Shown: positions 6,821 through 14,981, counted from the first letter of the stretch. The stretch is 64,000 nt of DNA from Acidobacteriota bacterium (GCA_003223645.1 QHVT01000004.1:123334-187333), one strand, 5' to 3'. Notes: a model not told the origin generated them from the letters alone. Numbers and translations are program-made.

Positions 6821-8115
6821 TTCACGACGAACCGCATCCGCTCGCCCGGCGCCAGCTGGGCGAGCTTCCACCGCTCGTCCGACAACACCGTCAGCACCTG
6901 CAGATAGCCGCCCGTGACGGGATGATCGGGACCCATCGCGACGAGACTGCCGTCCGGATGAAGCTGCACGGTTCCGCACTGCATGCCGAATGACTTGAGG
7001 TCCGCGGGGATCTTCACGTCGATCGGACGCATTGGCCGGAGACGAATGCCGACGCGATCGATCGACGGCGTGACTTCGCAATCGATCGTGCCGATCTCGA
7101 CGTCGTGCGGCCCGCGCATCGCGCGAATCACGCGATGGTCTTCGCGCGCGAACTCCGTGACGACGCCTTTGCGATTTCCCACCGCGAGATAACCGCGCAG
7201 CCCGTCCGTCACCCGTCCAAACGCGATCTCGTCTCCCGCGCGCACGCCTCGCACTTGATTGCACCACGCAACGACGCAGTCGCGGCGAAAGCGCAACCGC
7301 GGCCCCGACATCGCGCACTCGAGGAGCGGCGCATCGGACGGATTGCCGACCGCGCGATTCGCGAGCGCCGCCGCGGCGTCATCGAACGGCCCGCCGGGCG
7401 CGACGCCGCGATCGATGCGGCTCCAGTCCGGCGCGCCGACCAGCGTCGCCAGCGGAGCGGAGAGAACGTCCGCGTAGTCGAGCTGCAGCGGCGCCTTCTT
7501 CGGCGCCGGCGCGACGTGCACTTCGTCGACCGGCTCGATCACGATCTCATCGCCCGGCGCGATCGCATGCTCGACATTCGCGTCCGTCAGGCCGAGGAGA
7601 TTCCAACCGCCGGGAGTGTCGATCGGATAGAAGCCGGCAACCGAGCCCGCGATCGCAAACGACCCGCGCGCAACAGGACGCGACGTGGAACGGCGCGGCA
7701 TCGCCCACTCCGCAGGCCAGCCATCGAGGTAGGCGAAGCCGCCGCGGAAGCCGAGGTAGCGAGCCGTGAGCGTGATGCCGCGAACGCGCGAGAGAAATTG
7801 CTCGCGCGTTTGGTTGGTGCGGGCGAGAAACTCGTCTAAATCCGCGCCGGCGAATGCAACAGGCATTGTGGAGCGGCGGCCGCCCTCGGCCGCCGGATTC
7901 TCGCGAGAAATCGGCGGCCGAAGCGGCCGCCGCTCCACTAGTGTCTCGAAATTGGGCGTGCCCGCCCAAATCACATAAAGCGATGAATGCCCCGGAATGC
8001 ACGCCACCACACCCGGCGCTGCGCGAGCGCTCGCTGCGAACGCGTGCAACTCGGAAGCGGAAACGTCGCCGAGCTCGACCAACACCGCGCGGTCGCCCGC
8101 TGGAGCGAGATGCAT
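6793..8115 (-). CDS. pxpBC: Fused 5-oxoprolinase subunit B and C (PxpB-PxpC / KipI-KipA), with in-frame palindromic insertion
   Basis: Fusion of the two allophanate-hydrolase-like subunits that, with PxpA, cleave 5-oxoproline to glutamate using ATP. The PxpB part (about residues 1-215) starts GDRAVLVELGD and has RVRGITLTARYLGFRGGFAYL and GFYPIDTPGGWNLLG. The PxpC part (about 230-440) has SRIDRGVAPGGPFDDAAAALANR and GMQCGTVQLHPDGSLV. Residues 60-83 (VERRP...GRRST) are encoded by a family 2 palindrome at 7868-7938, inserted in frame between the N-terminal and main PxpB lobes. The last residues (GLIGS) come from another repeat. No pxpA is visible, so either it lies elsewhere or the protein has another amidolyase role. 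ATG 8115 begins a good PxpB N-terminus. Confidence 0.87.
   Translation of the reverse strand: MHLAPAGDRAVLVELGDVSASELHAFAASARAAPGVVACIPGHSSLYVIWAGTPNFETLVERRPLRPPISRENPAAEGGRRSTMPVAFAGADLDEFLARTNQTREQFLSRVRGITLTARYLGFRGGFAYLDGWPAEWAMPRRSTSRPVARGSFAIAGSVAGFYPIDTPGGWNLLGLTDANVEHAIAPGDEIVIEPVDEVHVAPAPKKAPLQLDYADVLSAPLATLVGAPDWSRIDRGVAPGGPFDDAAAALANRAVGNPSDAPLLECAMSGPRLRFRRDCVVAWCNQVRGVRAGDEIAFGRVTDGLRGYLAVGNRKGVVTEFAREDHRVIRAMRGPHDVEIGTIDCEVTPSIDRVGIRLRPMRPIDVKIPADLKSFGMQCGTVQLHPDGSLVAMGPDHPVTGGYLQVLTVLSDERWKLAQLAPGERMRFVVNQAHGLIGS
7868..7938. repeat. Palindromic element, family 2 (GTGGAGCGGCGGCCGC), inside pxpBC
   Basis: A 71-bp inverted repeat with ends GTGGAGCGGCGGCCGC and GCGGCCGCCGCTCCAC and a central TCGCGAGA palindrome. 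Other copies are at 37390-37460, 46418-46489 and 47589-47659. Here it lies within a coding sequence and is read through in frame. Confidence 0.95.
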
Positions 8116-8139
8116 CGCATGGTGATAACGTCTGCGCTC

Positions 8140-9597
8140 ATGAATCGCAAGCAGGAACAGATTCTCGCGGAGATCGCGCACGACGCAATGATCGACAAAG
8201 GCCTCGAGCCGGAGTTCGGAAACGATGTGATGCAGCAGGTCAACAGCCTGCACGGGCCGGCGCGGGAGAACGATCCGGCGATCCGCGACATGCGCGACCT
8301 CGCCTGGTGCTCGATCGACAACGACGACTCGCGCGATCTCGATCAGCTCACGTGGGCGGAGAAGACGGACGACGGCAGCGTGAAGATCTACATCGCCGTC
8401 GCCGACGTCGACGCGCTGGTGAAGAAAGACTCGCCGGCCGACCGCCACGCGAACAAGAACACGACGTCGATCTACACCGCCGGGCGCATGTTCCCGATGC
8501 TGCCGGAGCGCCTCTCGACCGATCTCACGTCGCTCAACGAAAACGAAGACCGCATTGCGATGGTGATCGAGCTGACGGTGCGCGACGACGGCGAGGCGTC
8601 GCAGGGCGACGTCTATCGCGCGCTCGTGCGCAACCAGGCCAAGCTCGCGTACGACCGCGTCGCGGCGTGGCTCGACGGCAAAGACGACGCGCCGGACAAG
8701 GTGAAGAATGTGCGCGGACTCGACGAGACGCTGCGGCTGCAGGACAAGACTGCCGACGCGATGCGCGAGCTGCGGCACGAGCATGGCGCGCTCGACCTCG
8801 ACACGATCGAGGCGCGTCCGGTCATCCGCGACGGCCAGGTGGTGGACCTTCAGCAGGCGCACCGCAACAACGCGCGCATGCTCATCGAAGACTTCATGAT
8901 CGCCGCCAACGGCGTCACCGCGCGCTTCCTCTCGCGCAAGGAGCTCCCGAGCATCCGCCGCGTCGTGCGCTCACCGGAACGGTGGGATCGCATCGAAAAG
9001 ATCGCCGAAGAATTAGGCGAGCGCCTGCCGCCCGATCCCGACGCGAAAGCGCTCGAAGAATTTCTCGTGCGCCGCAGGAAAGCCGACCCGACGCGCTTTC
9101 CCGATCTGTCGCTCTCGATCGTGAAGGCGATGGGCGCGGGCGAGTACGTCGTCGAGCGTCCGGGACAGGAGCCGATCGGACACTTCGGCCTCGCGGTGAA
9201 GGACTACACGCACTCGACGGCGCCGAATCGCCGCTATCCCGATCTCATCACGCACCGTTTGCTCAAGGCCGCGCTGAAGAATGAGAAGCCGCCGTACAGC
9301 GTCGACGAGCTCGATCAGCTCGCGCAGCACTGCACCGAGCAGGAAGACGCCGCCAACAAGGTCGAGCGGCAGGTGCGCAAGTCCGCCGCCGCGTGCCTGC
9401 TGCAGAACCGCATCGGCGAGCGCTTCGACGGCATCGTCACCGGCGCATCGTCGAAGGGAACGTGGGTGCGGGTCTTCCATCCACCTGTCGAAGGAAAGCT
9501 CGTCCATGGCGAGAAGGGACTCGACATCGGCGACCGCGTGCACGTGAAGCTCGTCGAGGTCGACATCGAAAGAGGCTTTATCGATTTCGTGCGTTGA
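8140..9597 (+). CDS. RNase II/RNB-family 3'-5' exoribonuclease
   Basis: A 485-residue ribonuclease of the RNB superfamily, which degrades RNA processively 3' to 5'. The RNB catalytic core begins at about residue 60 with WCSIDNDDSRDLDQLTWA, supplying the clustered metal-binding aspartates, and continues with VKIYIAVADVDALV. NNARMLIEDFMIAANG and HFGLAVKDYTHSTAPNRRYPDL are RNB hallmark segments (HFG...YTHxTAPxRRYxDL). A C-terminal S1-like beta-barrel follows (FDGIVTGASSKGTWVRVFHPP). The N-terminal cold-shock domains of classical RNase II are short or missing, so this is the compact form. ATG 8140 is used; an in-frame ATG at 8119 would overlap the divergent pxpBC start region. Confidence 0.92.
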   Translation: MNRKQEQILAEIAHDAMIDKGLEPEFGNDVMQQVNSLHGPARENDPAIRDMRDLAWCSIDNDDSRDLDQLTWAEKTDDGSVKIYIAVADVDALVKKDSPADRHANKNTTSIYTAGRMFPMLPERLSTDLTSLNENEDRIAMVIELTVRDDGEASQGDVYRALVRNQAKLAYDRVAAWLDGKDDAPDKVKNVRGLDETLRLQDKTADAMRELRHEHGALDLDTIEARPVIRDGQVVDLQQAHRNNARMLIEDFMIAANGVTARFLSRKELPSIRRVVRSPERWDRIEKIAEELGERLPPDPDAKALEEFLVRRRKADPTRFPDLSLSIVKAMGAGEYVVERPGQEPIGHFGLAVKDYTHSTAPNRRYPDLITHRLLKAALKNEKPPYSVDELDQLAQHCTEQEDAANKVERQVRKSAAACLLQNRIGERFDGIVTGASSKGTWVRVFHPPVEGKLVHGEKGLDIGDRVHVKLVEVDIERGFIDFVR

Positions 9598-9600
9598 ATC

Positions 9601-9672
9601 CCTTTGGACTGCGGCAGCTACGCTGCCGCTTTCGTATACCGCTACGCGAAAGCGGCGGCGTAGGTCCAAAGG
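9601..9672. repeat. Palindromic element, family 5 (CCTTTGGACTGCGGCAGC)
   Basis: A 72-bp inverted repeat with ends CCTTTGGAC and GTCCAAAGG, and inner arms GCGGCAGC...GCTTTCG against CGAAAGCGGC. It fills the convergent gap between the RNase gene and the membrane glycosyltransferase gene almost exactly. It is the only copy in the window. Confidence 0.9.
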
Positions 9673-9675
9673 TGC

Positions 9676-10788
9676 TCAGGTCATCCCGATGTCATAGTGC
9701 ATTGCGTAAAGCACCGTGAGCGCGCCCAGCAAAACGGCGAACGCGCTCTGCAACAGCGCATGCGTGCGCTCGGACCAGCGGACCGCGGCCAGCGCGATGA
9801 AGACCGGAAACGTGCTGAGGACGTAGCGGCCGATCGACTGCAGCGATCCCGACACCAGCACGACGACGAACGAGGCCGCAACGAACGCGGCGAGCGCCGC
9901 TTGTCGCTGCCGAAGCAGAAGCACGATCGCAACGAGGAGGAACAGAAGCATCAGCATGTTCAGCGCACGGAAGTTCCATTCCGCGCTGACGATCGGCAGC
10001 TCGCGAAAGAACGTCGCGTACTGCGCGAAGCTCAGTCCCGCTCCGCGCTGCCACGCCCCCTGGATATCCGCGAACGCGAACGGGTTGCCGGTGATGCGCC
10101 AGAGGAACACGCAGAACGATGCGAGTCCGCACGGCGCGAGCAGGATCGAGTACCAGCCGCGCTTTCGCTTCCAGCACAACACGAGGAGAAACGCGACGAG
10201 CAACACGCCCTGCAGGCGCGTCGCGGAAGCGAGAGCGCCGAGGAGGCCGGCGAGAAGAAAGCGATCGGAGAGCGCGGCGACGCAGCAGCCGGCGGCGAGG
10301 AGGACGAACAGCGACTCCGCCATCGGCAGCGAGAAGAAATACGACGTCGGAAAAAACGCGGCGTAGCCGATCGCGCGACGTGCGATGTCGTCATCGCAAC
10401 CCGCGCGCTTGGCGAGCGCGTACAACATCCACAACGCGCCGATGAAGAAGAGCTGCGTGAGGATCGTCGCGTTCAGCGCATACGAAGGAAACACGCGGAG
10501 ATAGCGCGCCGCCATCGGAAACAGCGGAAAGAACGCCCAATTCTTTTGCACGCCCGCCGCGAACCGCGCCCGCGCATATCCATCCTCGGCCACGCTCCGG
10601 AACCATTCCGCATCGCCGCTGATGAACACGCTGACGAGAGGCGCGGACGCGAGCGTGATGCGCGTCTCCTTCACGATCCCGAAGCTGGTGCGCACGAGCG
10701 TGATGTTGCCGAAGAGGATGAGCAGTGCCAGGACGATCGCGCGCGACGCTAGGAACGGGCCGGCGACGGCTCGGAGATCTCGCCCCAT
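9676..10788 (-). CDS. Multi-pass membrane mannosyltransferase-like protein (PIG-V/GT-C type)
   Basis: A 370-residue polytopic membrane protein with about nine hydrophobic segments. After TM1 (LASRAIVLALLILFGNI) there is a luminal loop with SGDAEWFRSVAEDGYA and NWAFFPLFPMAARYLR, resembling the WD..WY...GY and FPLYP motifs of PIG-V-like (PF04188) polyprenol-dependent mannosyltransferases. AAFFPTSYFFSLPMAESLF is also family-typical. It is probably a GT-C glycosyltransferase using a lipid-linked sugar. ATG 10788 lies 40 nt inside the 3' end of the upstream gene, so translation is probably coupled. It is the last gene of the panB-panC operon; the substrate is unknown. Confidence 0.72.
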   Translation of the reverse strand: MGRDLRAVAGPFLASRAIVLALLILFGNITLVRTSFGIVKETRITLASAPLVSVFISGDAEWFRSVAEDGYARARFAAGVQKNWAFFPLFPMAARYLRVFPSYALNATILTQLFFIGALWMLYALAKRAGCDDDIARRAIGYAAFFPTSYFFSLPMAESLFVLLAAGCCVAALSDRFLLAGLLGALASATRLQGVLLVAFLLVLCWKRKRGWYSILLAPCGLASFCVFLWRITGNPFAFADIQGAWQRGAGLSFAQYATFFRELPIVSAEWNFRALNMLMLLFLLVAIVLLLRQRQAALAAFVAASFVVVLVSGSLQSIGRYVLSTFPVFIALAAVRWSERTHALLQSAFAVLLGALTVLYAMHYDIGMT

Positions 10789-12017
10789 CGCTTCGATTGT
10801 GTCACGTGCAGAGCGGCGGCGATGAGGAAGAGCGCCGGCGCAACGAAGTGCGACAACAGGCGCGTCGCCGTCACGCGCACCAGTTCCGCGATCGTCCAAT
10901 CCGTGACGACGTACGCGAGCGTGTACAGCGTCAGCATCGGAAGAATCGCGACGAGGCCGAAGACGAGCGGCCGCCATGCGCGTTTCACCACGAGCACCGC
11001 GATCGCAACCGCGACCGCAATCCACAGAAACCCGAACCTCGGCAGGAATTCGCGCAGCACTTCACCGATGCGTCCGATGTGTTGCGGCAGGCCGGGAAGT
11101 TGCCCGAGAAAATCCTGCTCGTCCGTCGGCGCGATGCGTGCGCGCCACGCGAACTGCGCGGCGATCGCGATCGCCAACGGAATCGCGGCAGCGATGATGC
11201 GGCGTCGGAAGACGAAGACGCCTGCAGCCAGGAACACGAGCGCGAACGGCACCCCTTCGTTTTTCGTCAGCACCAGACATGCGAGCCAGAGACCGAGGCG
11301 GAGCGGCGCGCGGGCTTCGATCAGTTCGAAGAATGCGCAGCCTACGAACGCGGCGAGCGGAACATCCGCGCCTGCCGAGCGCGCACCGCCGCCCGCGGTC
11401 TCGATCTGCGGGATCCAAAGCAGCAGCGTCGCCAGCCAGACGGCGGTCGACGGCGAGAACCATTCCGCGAAACGGCGGCGGACTTCGAACGCCAGCGCGA
11501 TCGCGAACATCGCGAAGAGCGCGCGTGCGTGGCGATCGTCGCCGTCGCGCGCGAACATCATCACGGTCGCGGCGTCGAGCGGCGCGAGCAGCGGATATTG
11601 ATTGCGCGGACTGTGCGTCGACTGCAGCTGAAAGAACGGCCCGTCGATCCGCTGCTCGTGCGCGATGGCTTTCGCTTTGAGCATCCAGAACGCGCGTCCG
11701 TCGTAGTCGTTCAGCGGCGTGATGACGGCACCGATGAGCAGGACGAACGCGGTGATCCAGAGCGGAAGTGCCGAGCGAACTTCAGAGGCGCGCGGGACGC
11801 GCGCACCACTCGACGGCGTCATCGCCATCACCGCGATCGCCGAGAGTCCGAGAACCGCGATCACCGGCTTGAGCGGAATGTGCAGTACGCCGGCGACGAA
11901 GAGCGCGAGCGCGTTCGCGCCCGCGCCGGCAAGGAACCACGACGTACGCCCCGCGAGGCGCGAGAACGCGGCGCCGAGGAGCGGGAACCAGAGCAGCGCG
12001 ATCACGAGGCCGGTCAT
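10749..12017 (-). CDS. Polytopic membrane protein, GT-C glycosyltransferase-like
   Basis: A 422-residue protein with around ten predicted TM helices (starting GLVIALLWFPLLGAAFSRL). A periplasmic loop carries LNDYDGRAFWMLKAKAI and SPRNQYPLLAPLDAA. The D-x-x-x-x-W-x-x-K-A arrangement and the Tyr-Pro-Leu segment resemble the first extracytoplasmic loop of GT39/GT83-type glycosyltransferases. It overlaps the preceding small gene by 4 nt (ATGA at 12014-12017) and the following PIG-V-like gene by 40 nt. It probably works with that neighbour in building a surface glycan or glycolipid. Confidence 0.68.
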   Translation of the reverse strand: MTGLVIALLWFPLLGAAFSRLAGRTSWFLAGAGANALALFVAGVLHIPLKPVIAVLGLSAIAVMAMTPSSGARVPRASEVRSALPLWITAFVLLIGAVITPLNDYDGRAFWMLKAKAIAHEQRIDGPFFQLQSTHSPRNQYPLLAPLDAATVMMFARDGDDRHARALFAMFAIALAFEVRRRFAEWFSPSTAVWLATLLLWIPQIETAGGGARSAGADVPLAAFVGCAFFELIEARAPLRLGLWLACLVLTKNEGVPFALVFLAAGVFVFRRRIIAAAIPLAIAIAAQFAWRARIAPTDEQDFLGQLPGLPQHIGRIGEVLREFLPRFGFLWIAVAVAIAVLVVKRAWRPLVFGLVAILPMLTLYTLAYVVTDWTIAELVRVTATRLLSHFVAPALFLIAAALHVTQSKRWGEISEPSPARS

Positions 12018-12427
12018 CGCGAGATCACTCGCATGTCACTGCCGTCGACCAGCACGATGACGCCGGTTCGCGTCATGGTGTGGGGCAGGCTTTCCAGCCT
12101 GCCGCCCGGGGGACAGGTTGGAAAACCTGCCCCACACCGAGAAGGCTCAGTGAAGTGCGTCGCGCGAGGATAGAGGTAGTAGTTGAGAAAAATGCCGCGA
12201 TCGATGTCGCGCGGCCGCCGCAGCACGATCGTCACGGAGGCATCGCGCGGAATCTCGCTCGCGAGGCGTTGCATGACGACGTAGTCGCCGCCGAGAACGC
12301 GCTCGCGCCGCTCTTCGTATCGCAGCGGCAGCAGCGCCAGCGAATCGCGCACGAGCTGCACGTATTCATGTCCGCTGAACCAGATCGCGCAGGCAAACAG
12401 AACGGCCAGCGCGGGTCGTCGCATCAT
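12014..12427 (-). CDS. Hypothetical N-terminally anchored protein with in-frame palindromic insertion
   Basis: A 137-residue protein with one N-terminal hydrophobic helix (PALAVLFACAIWFSGH), then a soluble part (YVVMQRLASEIPRDASVTIVL, IFLNYYLYPRATHF, VIVLVDGSDMRVISR) predicted to be extracytoplasmic. Residues about 97-117 (RCGAGFPTCPPGG...) are encoded by a family 3 palindrome and interrupt what looks like a continuous alpha/beta domain. Its start overlaps the panC stop and its stop overlaps the next membrane protein start, each by 4 nt. It is probably an accessory protein of the two membrane glycosyltransferases. No family recognised. Confidence 0.65.
   Translation of the reverse strand: MMRRPALAVLFACAIWFSGHEYVQLVRDSLALLPLRYEERRERVLGGDYVVMQRLASEIPRDASVTIVLRRPRDIDRGIFLNYYLYPRATHFTEPSRCGAGFPTCPPGGRLESLPHTMTRTGVIVLVDGSDMRVISR
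12077..12138. repeat. Palindromic element, family 3 (GGTGTGGGGCAGGC), inside a coding sequence
   Basis: A 62-bp inverted repeat: GGTGTGGGGCAGG / CCTGCCCCACACC outer arms and inner GGCTTTCCAGCC. Relatives are at 26643-26706 and 50354-50450. It is read through in frame by the 12014-12427 gene. Confidence 0.93.
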
Positions 12428-13308
12428 CTCGGGATGCGGATGTTATCAATCAGTCGCGTGCGTCCGATTTTTACCGCGCCCGCGACGAGCACCTCGCGAT
12501 CGAAATCGCGCGGCGCTTCGAACGTGAGCGGATCGACGACCGCGAGGTAGTCGACTTCGACGCCGCCTTCTTCCGCGACGACGCGATGCATCAGCTTCTC
12601 GATCCCTGCGACCTCGCGAATGCCGTGCGTGATCGCTTCTTCGCCCGCGCGCAGCGCGCGATGGAGCACCGGCGCCTTCGCGCGCTCGTCGGCCGACAGG
12701 TAACTGTTGCGCGACGACATCGCCAGCCCGTCATGCTCGCGCATGGTCTCGCCGAAAACGAGACGCAGCGGGATGTCGAGATCGCGCGTCATCCGCTCAA
12801 TCACCGCGCACTGCTGCGCGTCCTTGCGGCCGAACACCGCGACGTCGGGCTGCACGATGTTGAACAGCTTCGCCACCACCGTCGCGACACCTTCGAAGTG
12901 TCCCGGACGTCGCGCGCCTTCCAGCGGACGCGCGACCGCGCCCGCGTCGATGCGCGTCGTCGCGCCGGGCGGATACATCACGTCGACCTCCGGCAGGAAC
13001 AGCAGGTCGACGTTTTCGGACTCGAGCAGCGCGCGATCGCGCTCCTCATCGCGCGGATAGCGCGAGAAGTCTTCGGTCGGTCCGAACTGCGTCGGGTTCA
13101 CGAAGATCGACACGATGATGAACATGTGGGTGCCGCTGCCCTCAGCGGCACCGCGACCGCTGAGGGCAGCGGTCGCCACATTTCGGACCAGCGAGAGATG
13201 TCCTTCGTGCAGAAAGCCCATTGTCGGCACGAAGCCGATCACCGCACCGTGCGCTCTTGCATTCGCGACTGCTGCGCGAACTTCTTCGATCGTCCGCGCG
13301 ATCTTCAT
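12424..13308 (-). CDS. panC: Pantothenate synthetase with in-frame palindromic insertion
   Basis: Joins pantoate and beta-alanine with ATP to give pantothenate. The nucleotidyltransferase HxGH motif is in TMGFLHEGHLSLVRN (about residues 29-43). SIFVNPTQFGPTEDFSRYPR follows, then RPGHFEGVATVVAKLFNIV, FGRKDAQQ and the KMSKS-like MSSRNSYLS. The 294 residues are slightly longer than usual because residues about 43-62 (ATAALSGRGAAEGSGTH) are encoded by a palindrome at 13124-13181, placed between the HxGH helix and the strand leading to SIFVNP. It overlaps panB by 4 nt upstream and the small gene by 4 nt downstream. Confidence 0.96.
   Translation of the reverse strand: MKIARTIEEVRAAVANARAHGAVIGFVPTMGFLHEGHLSLVRNVATAALSGRGAAEGSGTHMFIIVSIFVNPTQFGPTEDFSRYPRDEERDRALLESENVDLLFLPEVDVMYPPGATTRIDAGAVARPLEGARRPGHFEGVATVVAKLFNIVQPDVAVFGRKDAQQCAVIERMTRDLDIPLRLVFGETMREHDGLAMSSRNSYLSADERAKAPVLHRALRAGEEAITHGIREVAGIEKLMHRVVAEEGGVEVDYLAVVDPLTFEAPRDFDREVLVAGAVKIGRTRLIDNIRIPR
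13124..13181. repeat. Palindromic element, family 4 (ATGTGGGTGCCGCTGCCCTC), inside panC
   Basis: A 58-bp inverted repeat with near-perfect arms: CCGCTGCCCTCAGCGG on the left, CCGCTGAGGGCAGCGG on the right, and outer ATGTGG/CCACAT. It is read in frame as about 20 extra residues near the panC active site. Only one copy is seen in the window. Confidence 0.93.
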
Positions 13309-14192
13309 CGCGGGAACGCGACGACGCCGCCGTCATCGCGCGTGGCGTAGAGCCGCTTCAGCTCTTCGTCGCTGGCCATGTGGAACGACTCCTTCTCTTC
13401 GTCGGGGAAGCTGCCGTCGCGGACGTCGTGGAGATACGACTCCAGCGCCTTCTGCATGTCCTGCGCGATGTGCGCGTACTGCCGCACGAACTTCGCGGTG
13501 TGGCCGTCGTAGATGCCGAGGACGTCGTGGAAGACGAGGACCTGCCCGTCGCAGTGCGGACCGGCGCCGATGCCGATCGTCGGAATCGTGATCTGTTCGG
13601 TGATGATCGCCGCGAGCTCGGTCGGCACGCATTCGAGGACGAGCGAGAAACATCCGACGCGCTCCAGCGCGACCGCTTCGTCGATCAATCGCTTCGCGTC
13701 GTCCGCATTTTTCCCTTGCAGCTTGAATCCGCCGAGCGCGTTCACCGACTGCGGCGTGAGGCCGATGTGTCCCATCACCGGGATCTCGGCGTCGAGGATC
13801 GCCTCGATCGTGCGGAGGCGGCTCGCCTTCGCGCCTTCGACTTTCACCGCCTGCGCGCCCGACTGAATGAACCGCCCCGCGTTGCGCACCGACTCTTCGA
13901 TCGACACGTGATACGAGAGGTACGGCATGTCGCCGACGAGGAGCGCCGACTTCGCGCCGCGCGCCGCCGCGCGCGTGTGATGCAGCATGTCGTCGACGGT
14001 CACGCTGAGCGTGTCGGGATAGCCGAGAACGACCATGCCGAGGGAATCGCCGACGAGGACGATGTCGGAGCCGGCGTCATCGGCGACCTTCGCGCTCGGA
14101 TAGTCGTACGCGGTGAGCATGCCGATGCGCGACTTCCCCTTCATCGCGCGAACCGCGGGAACGGTGACTTTTTTCCGTGGCTGACTATTCAT
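13305..14192 (-). CDS. panB: 3-methyl-2-oxobutanoate hydroxymethyltransferase
   Basis: Ketopantoate synthesis from alpha-ketoisovalerate and methylenetetrahydrofolate, the first step of pantothenate synthesis. The 295-residue (beta/alpha)8 protein has KGKSRIGMLTAYDYPSA, VLVGDSLGMVVLGY (Mg-binding Asp), GDMPYLSYH, VKVEGA, MGHIGLTPQS and the C-terminal CDGQVLVFHDVLGI. Start ATG at 14192. Four-nt overlap with panC gives a panBC coupled pair that continues into three membrane or exported genes. Confidence 0.97.
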   Translation of the reverse strand: MNSQPRKKVTVPAVRAMKGKSRIGMLTAYDYPSAKVADDAGSDIVLVGDSLGMVVLGYPDTLSVTVDDMLHHTRAAARGAKSALLVGDMPYLSYHVSIEESVRNAGRFIQSGAQAVKVEGAKASRLRTIEAILDAEIPVMGHIGLTPQSVNALGGFKLQGKNADDAKRLIDEAVALERVGCFSLVLECVPTELAAIITEQITIPTIGIGAGPHCDGQVLVFHDVLGIYDGHTAKFVRQYAHIAQDMQKALESYLHDVRDGSFPDEEKESFHMASDEELKRLYATRDDGGVVAFPR

Positions 14193-14225
14193 CTCATCCT
14201 CCCTGGGGCCGAGAGGACGGGGAAG

Positions 14226-14290
14226 GTGCTGCGTGCTGGGTGCTGCCTGCTGGGATTCGACTCAGCACGCAGTACTCAGCACTCAGCACA
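14226..14290. repeat. Tandem-arm inverted repeat, GTGCTGG type
   Basis: The left arm is four 7-bp units (GTGCTGC/GTGCTGG), the spacer is GATTCGA, and the right arm is CAGCACG/CAGTACT/CAGCACT. It occupies the gap between the deoxynucleoside kinase and panB. Related to 4741-4797. Confidence 0.88.
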
Positions 14291-14321
14291 TCTTCCTACG
14301 CCTTAGTCTCGGTCCGTGTAC

Positions 14322-14963
14322 TCAGGATCCAAGCGGCACGTAGTACTGGGTTCCCTTTTGCGCATTTCGCACCTGCTCGACGAGCTGTTCGAAATGCTCA
14401 GGCGTATGAACGAAATCGATCCCGTTCGTATTCACAACCAGGAGAGGCGTCTCTTCATACCGGTAAAAGTAGTGCGAGTACGCTTCGCTGAGCTCTTGCA
14501 AATACGAAGACGAGATCGCCTTTTCGTAGGCGCGCCCGCGCTTCTTGATGCGCTTCAAGAGTGTATCAAGATTCGCCTGGAGATAAATGACGAGATCCGG
14601 CCGCGGCACCTGATCGAGGAGCAAGTCGTACAGCCGGTTGTAGATCATCAGCTCGGAGTCGTCGAGCGTCAGATGCGCGAAGATCTTCGACTTCGCGAAC
14701 GAGTAGTCGGCGAGGATCAGCTCCGTGAAGAGATCGCGCTGCGCGATCTGCCGCTGCTGATCGAACCGCGAGAGCAGAAAAAACAGCTCCGTCCGAAACG
14801 CCGCGCCGCGCTTGTCTTTGTAAAAGTCGTCGAGAAACGGATTGTCCGCATCTTCGAGGACTTTCGTGCCGCGAAAGCGCTTGGCGAGAAGATTGGTGAG
14901 CGAGGTCTTGCCTACGCCGATGGGACCTTCGATGGCGATGTGGCGCCAGGGGAGATTGCTCAC
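14322..14963 (-). CDS. Deoxynucleoside kinase (dNK family)
   Basis: A 213-residue P-loop kinase that phosphorylates deoxynucleosides, probably deoxyadenosine or deoxyguanosine, in the salvage pathway. The Walker A motif is in AIEGPIGVGKTSLTN (about residues 8-22). The family's substrate-binding FFLLSRFDQQRQI and the LID region RIKKRGRAYE are present, together with DLVIYLQANLDTLLKR. The GTG at 14963 is used because the domain begins there; longer in-frame versions run into the adjacent repeat. It is divergent from the M16 peptidase gene and may lead the panBC operon. Confidence 0.88.
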   Translation of the reverse strand: MSNLPWRHIAIEGPIGVGKTSLTNLLAKRFRGTKVLEDADNPFLDDFYKDKRGAAFRTELFFLLSRFDQQRQIAQRDLFTELILADYSFAKSKIFAHLTLDDSELMIYNRLYDLLLDQVPRPDLVIYLQANLDTLLKRIKKRGRAYEKAISSSYLQELSEAYSHYFYRYEETPLLVVNTNGIDFVHTPEHFEQLVEQVRNAQKGTQYYVPLGS

Positions 14964-14981
14964 GTGCGGGAAGGATAAGGG

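Noticed and set aside
6793-8862. A 689-residue version of the pxpBC reading frame
   Set aside because: The first 249 residues are antisense to RNase II and Arg/His-rich; the conserved protein begins at 8115.
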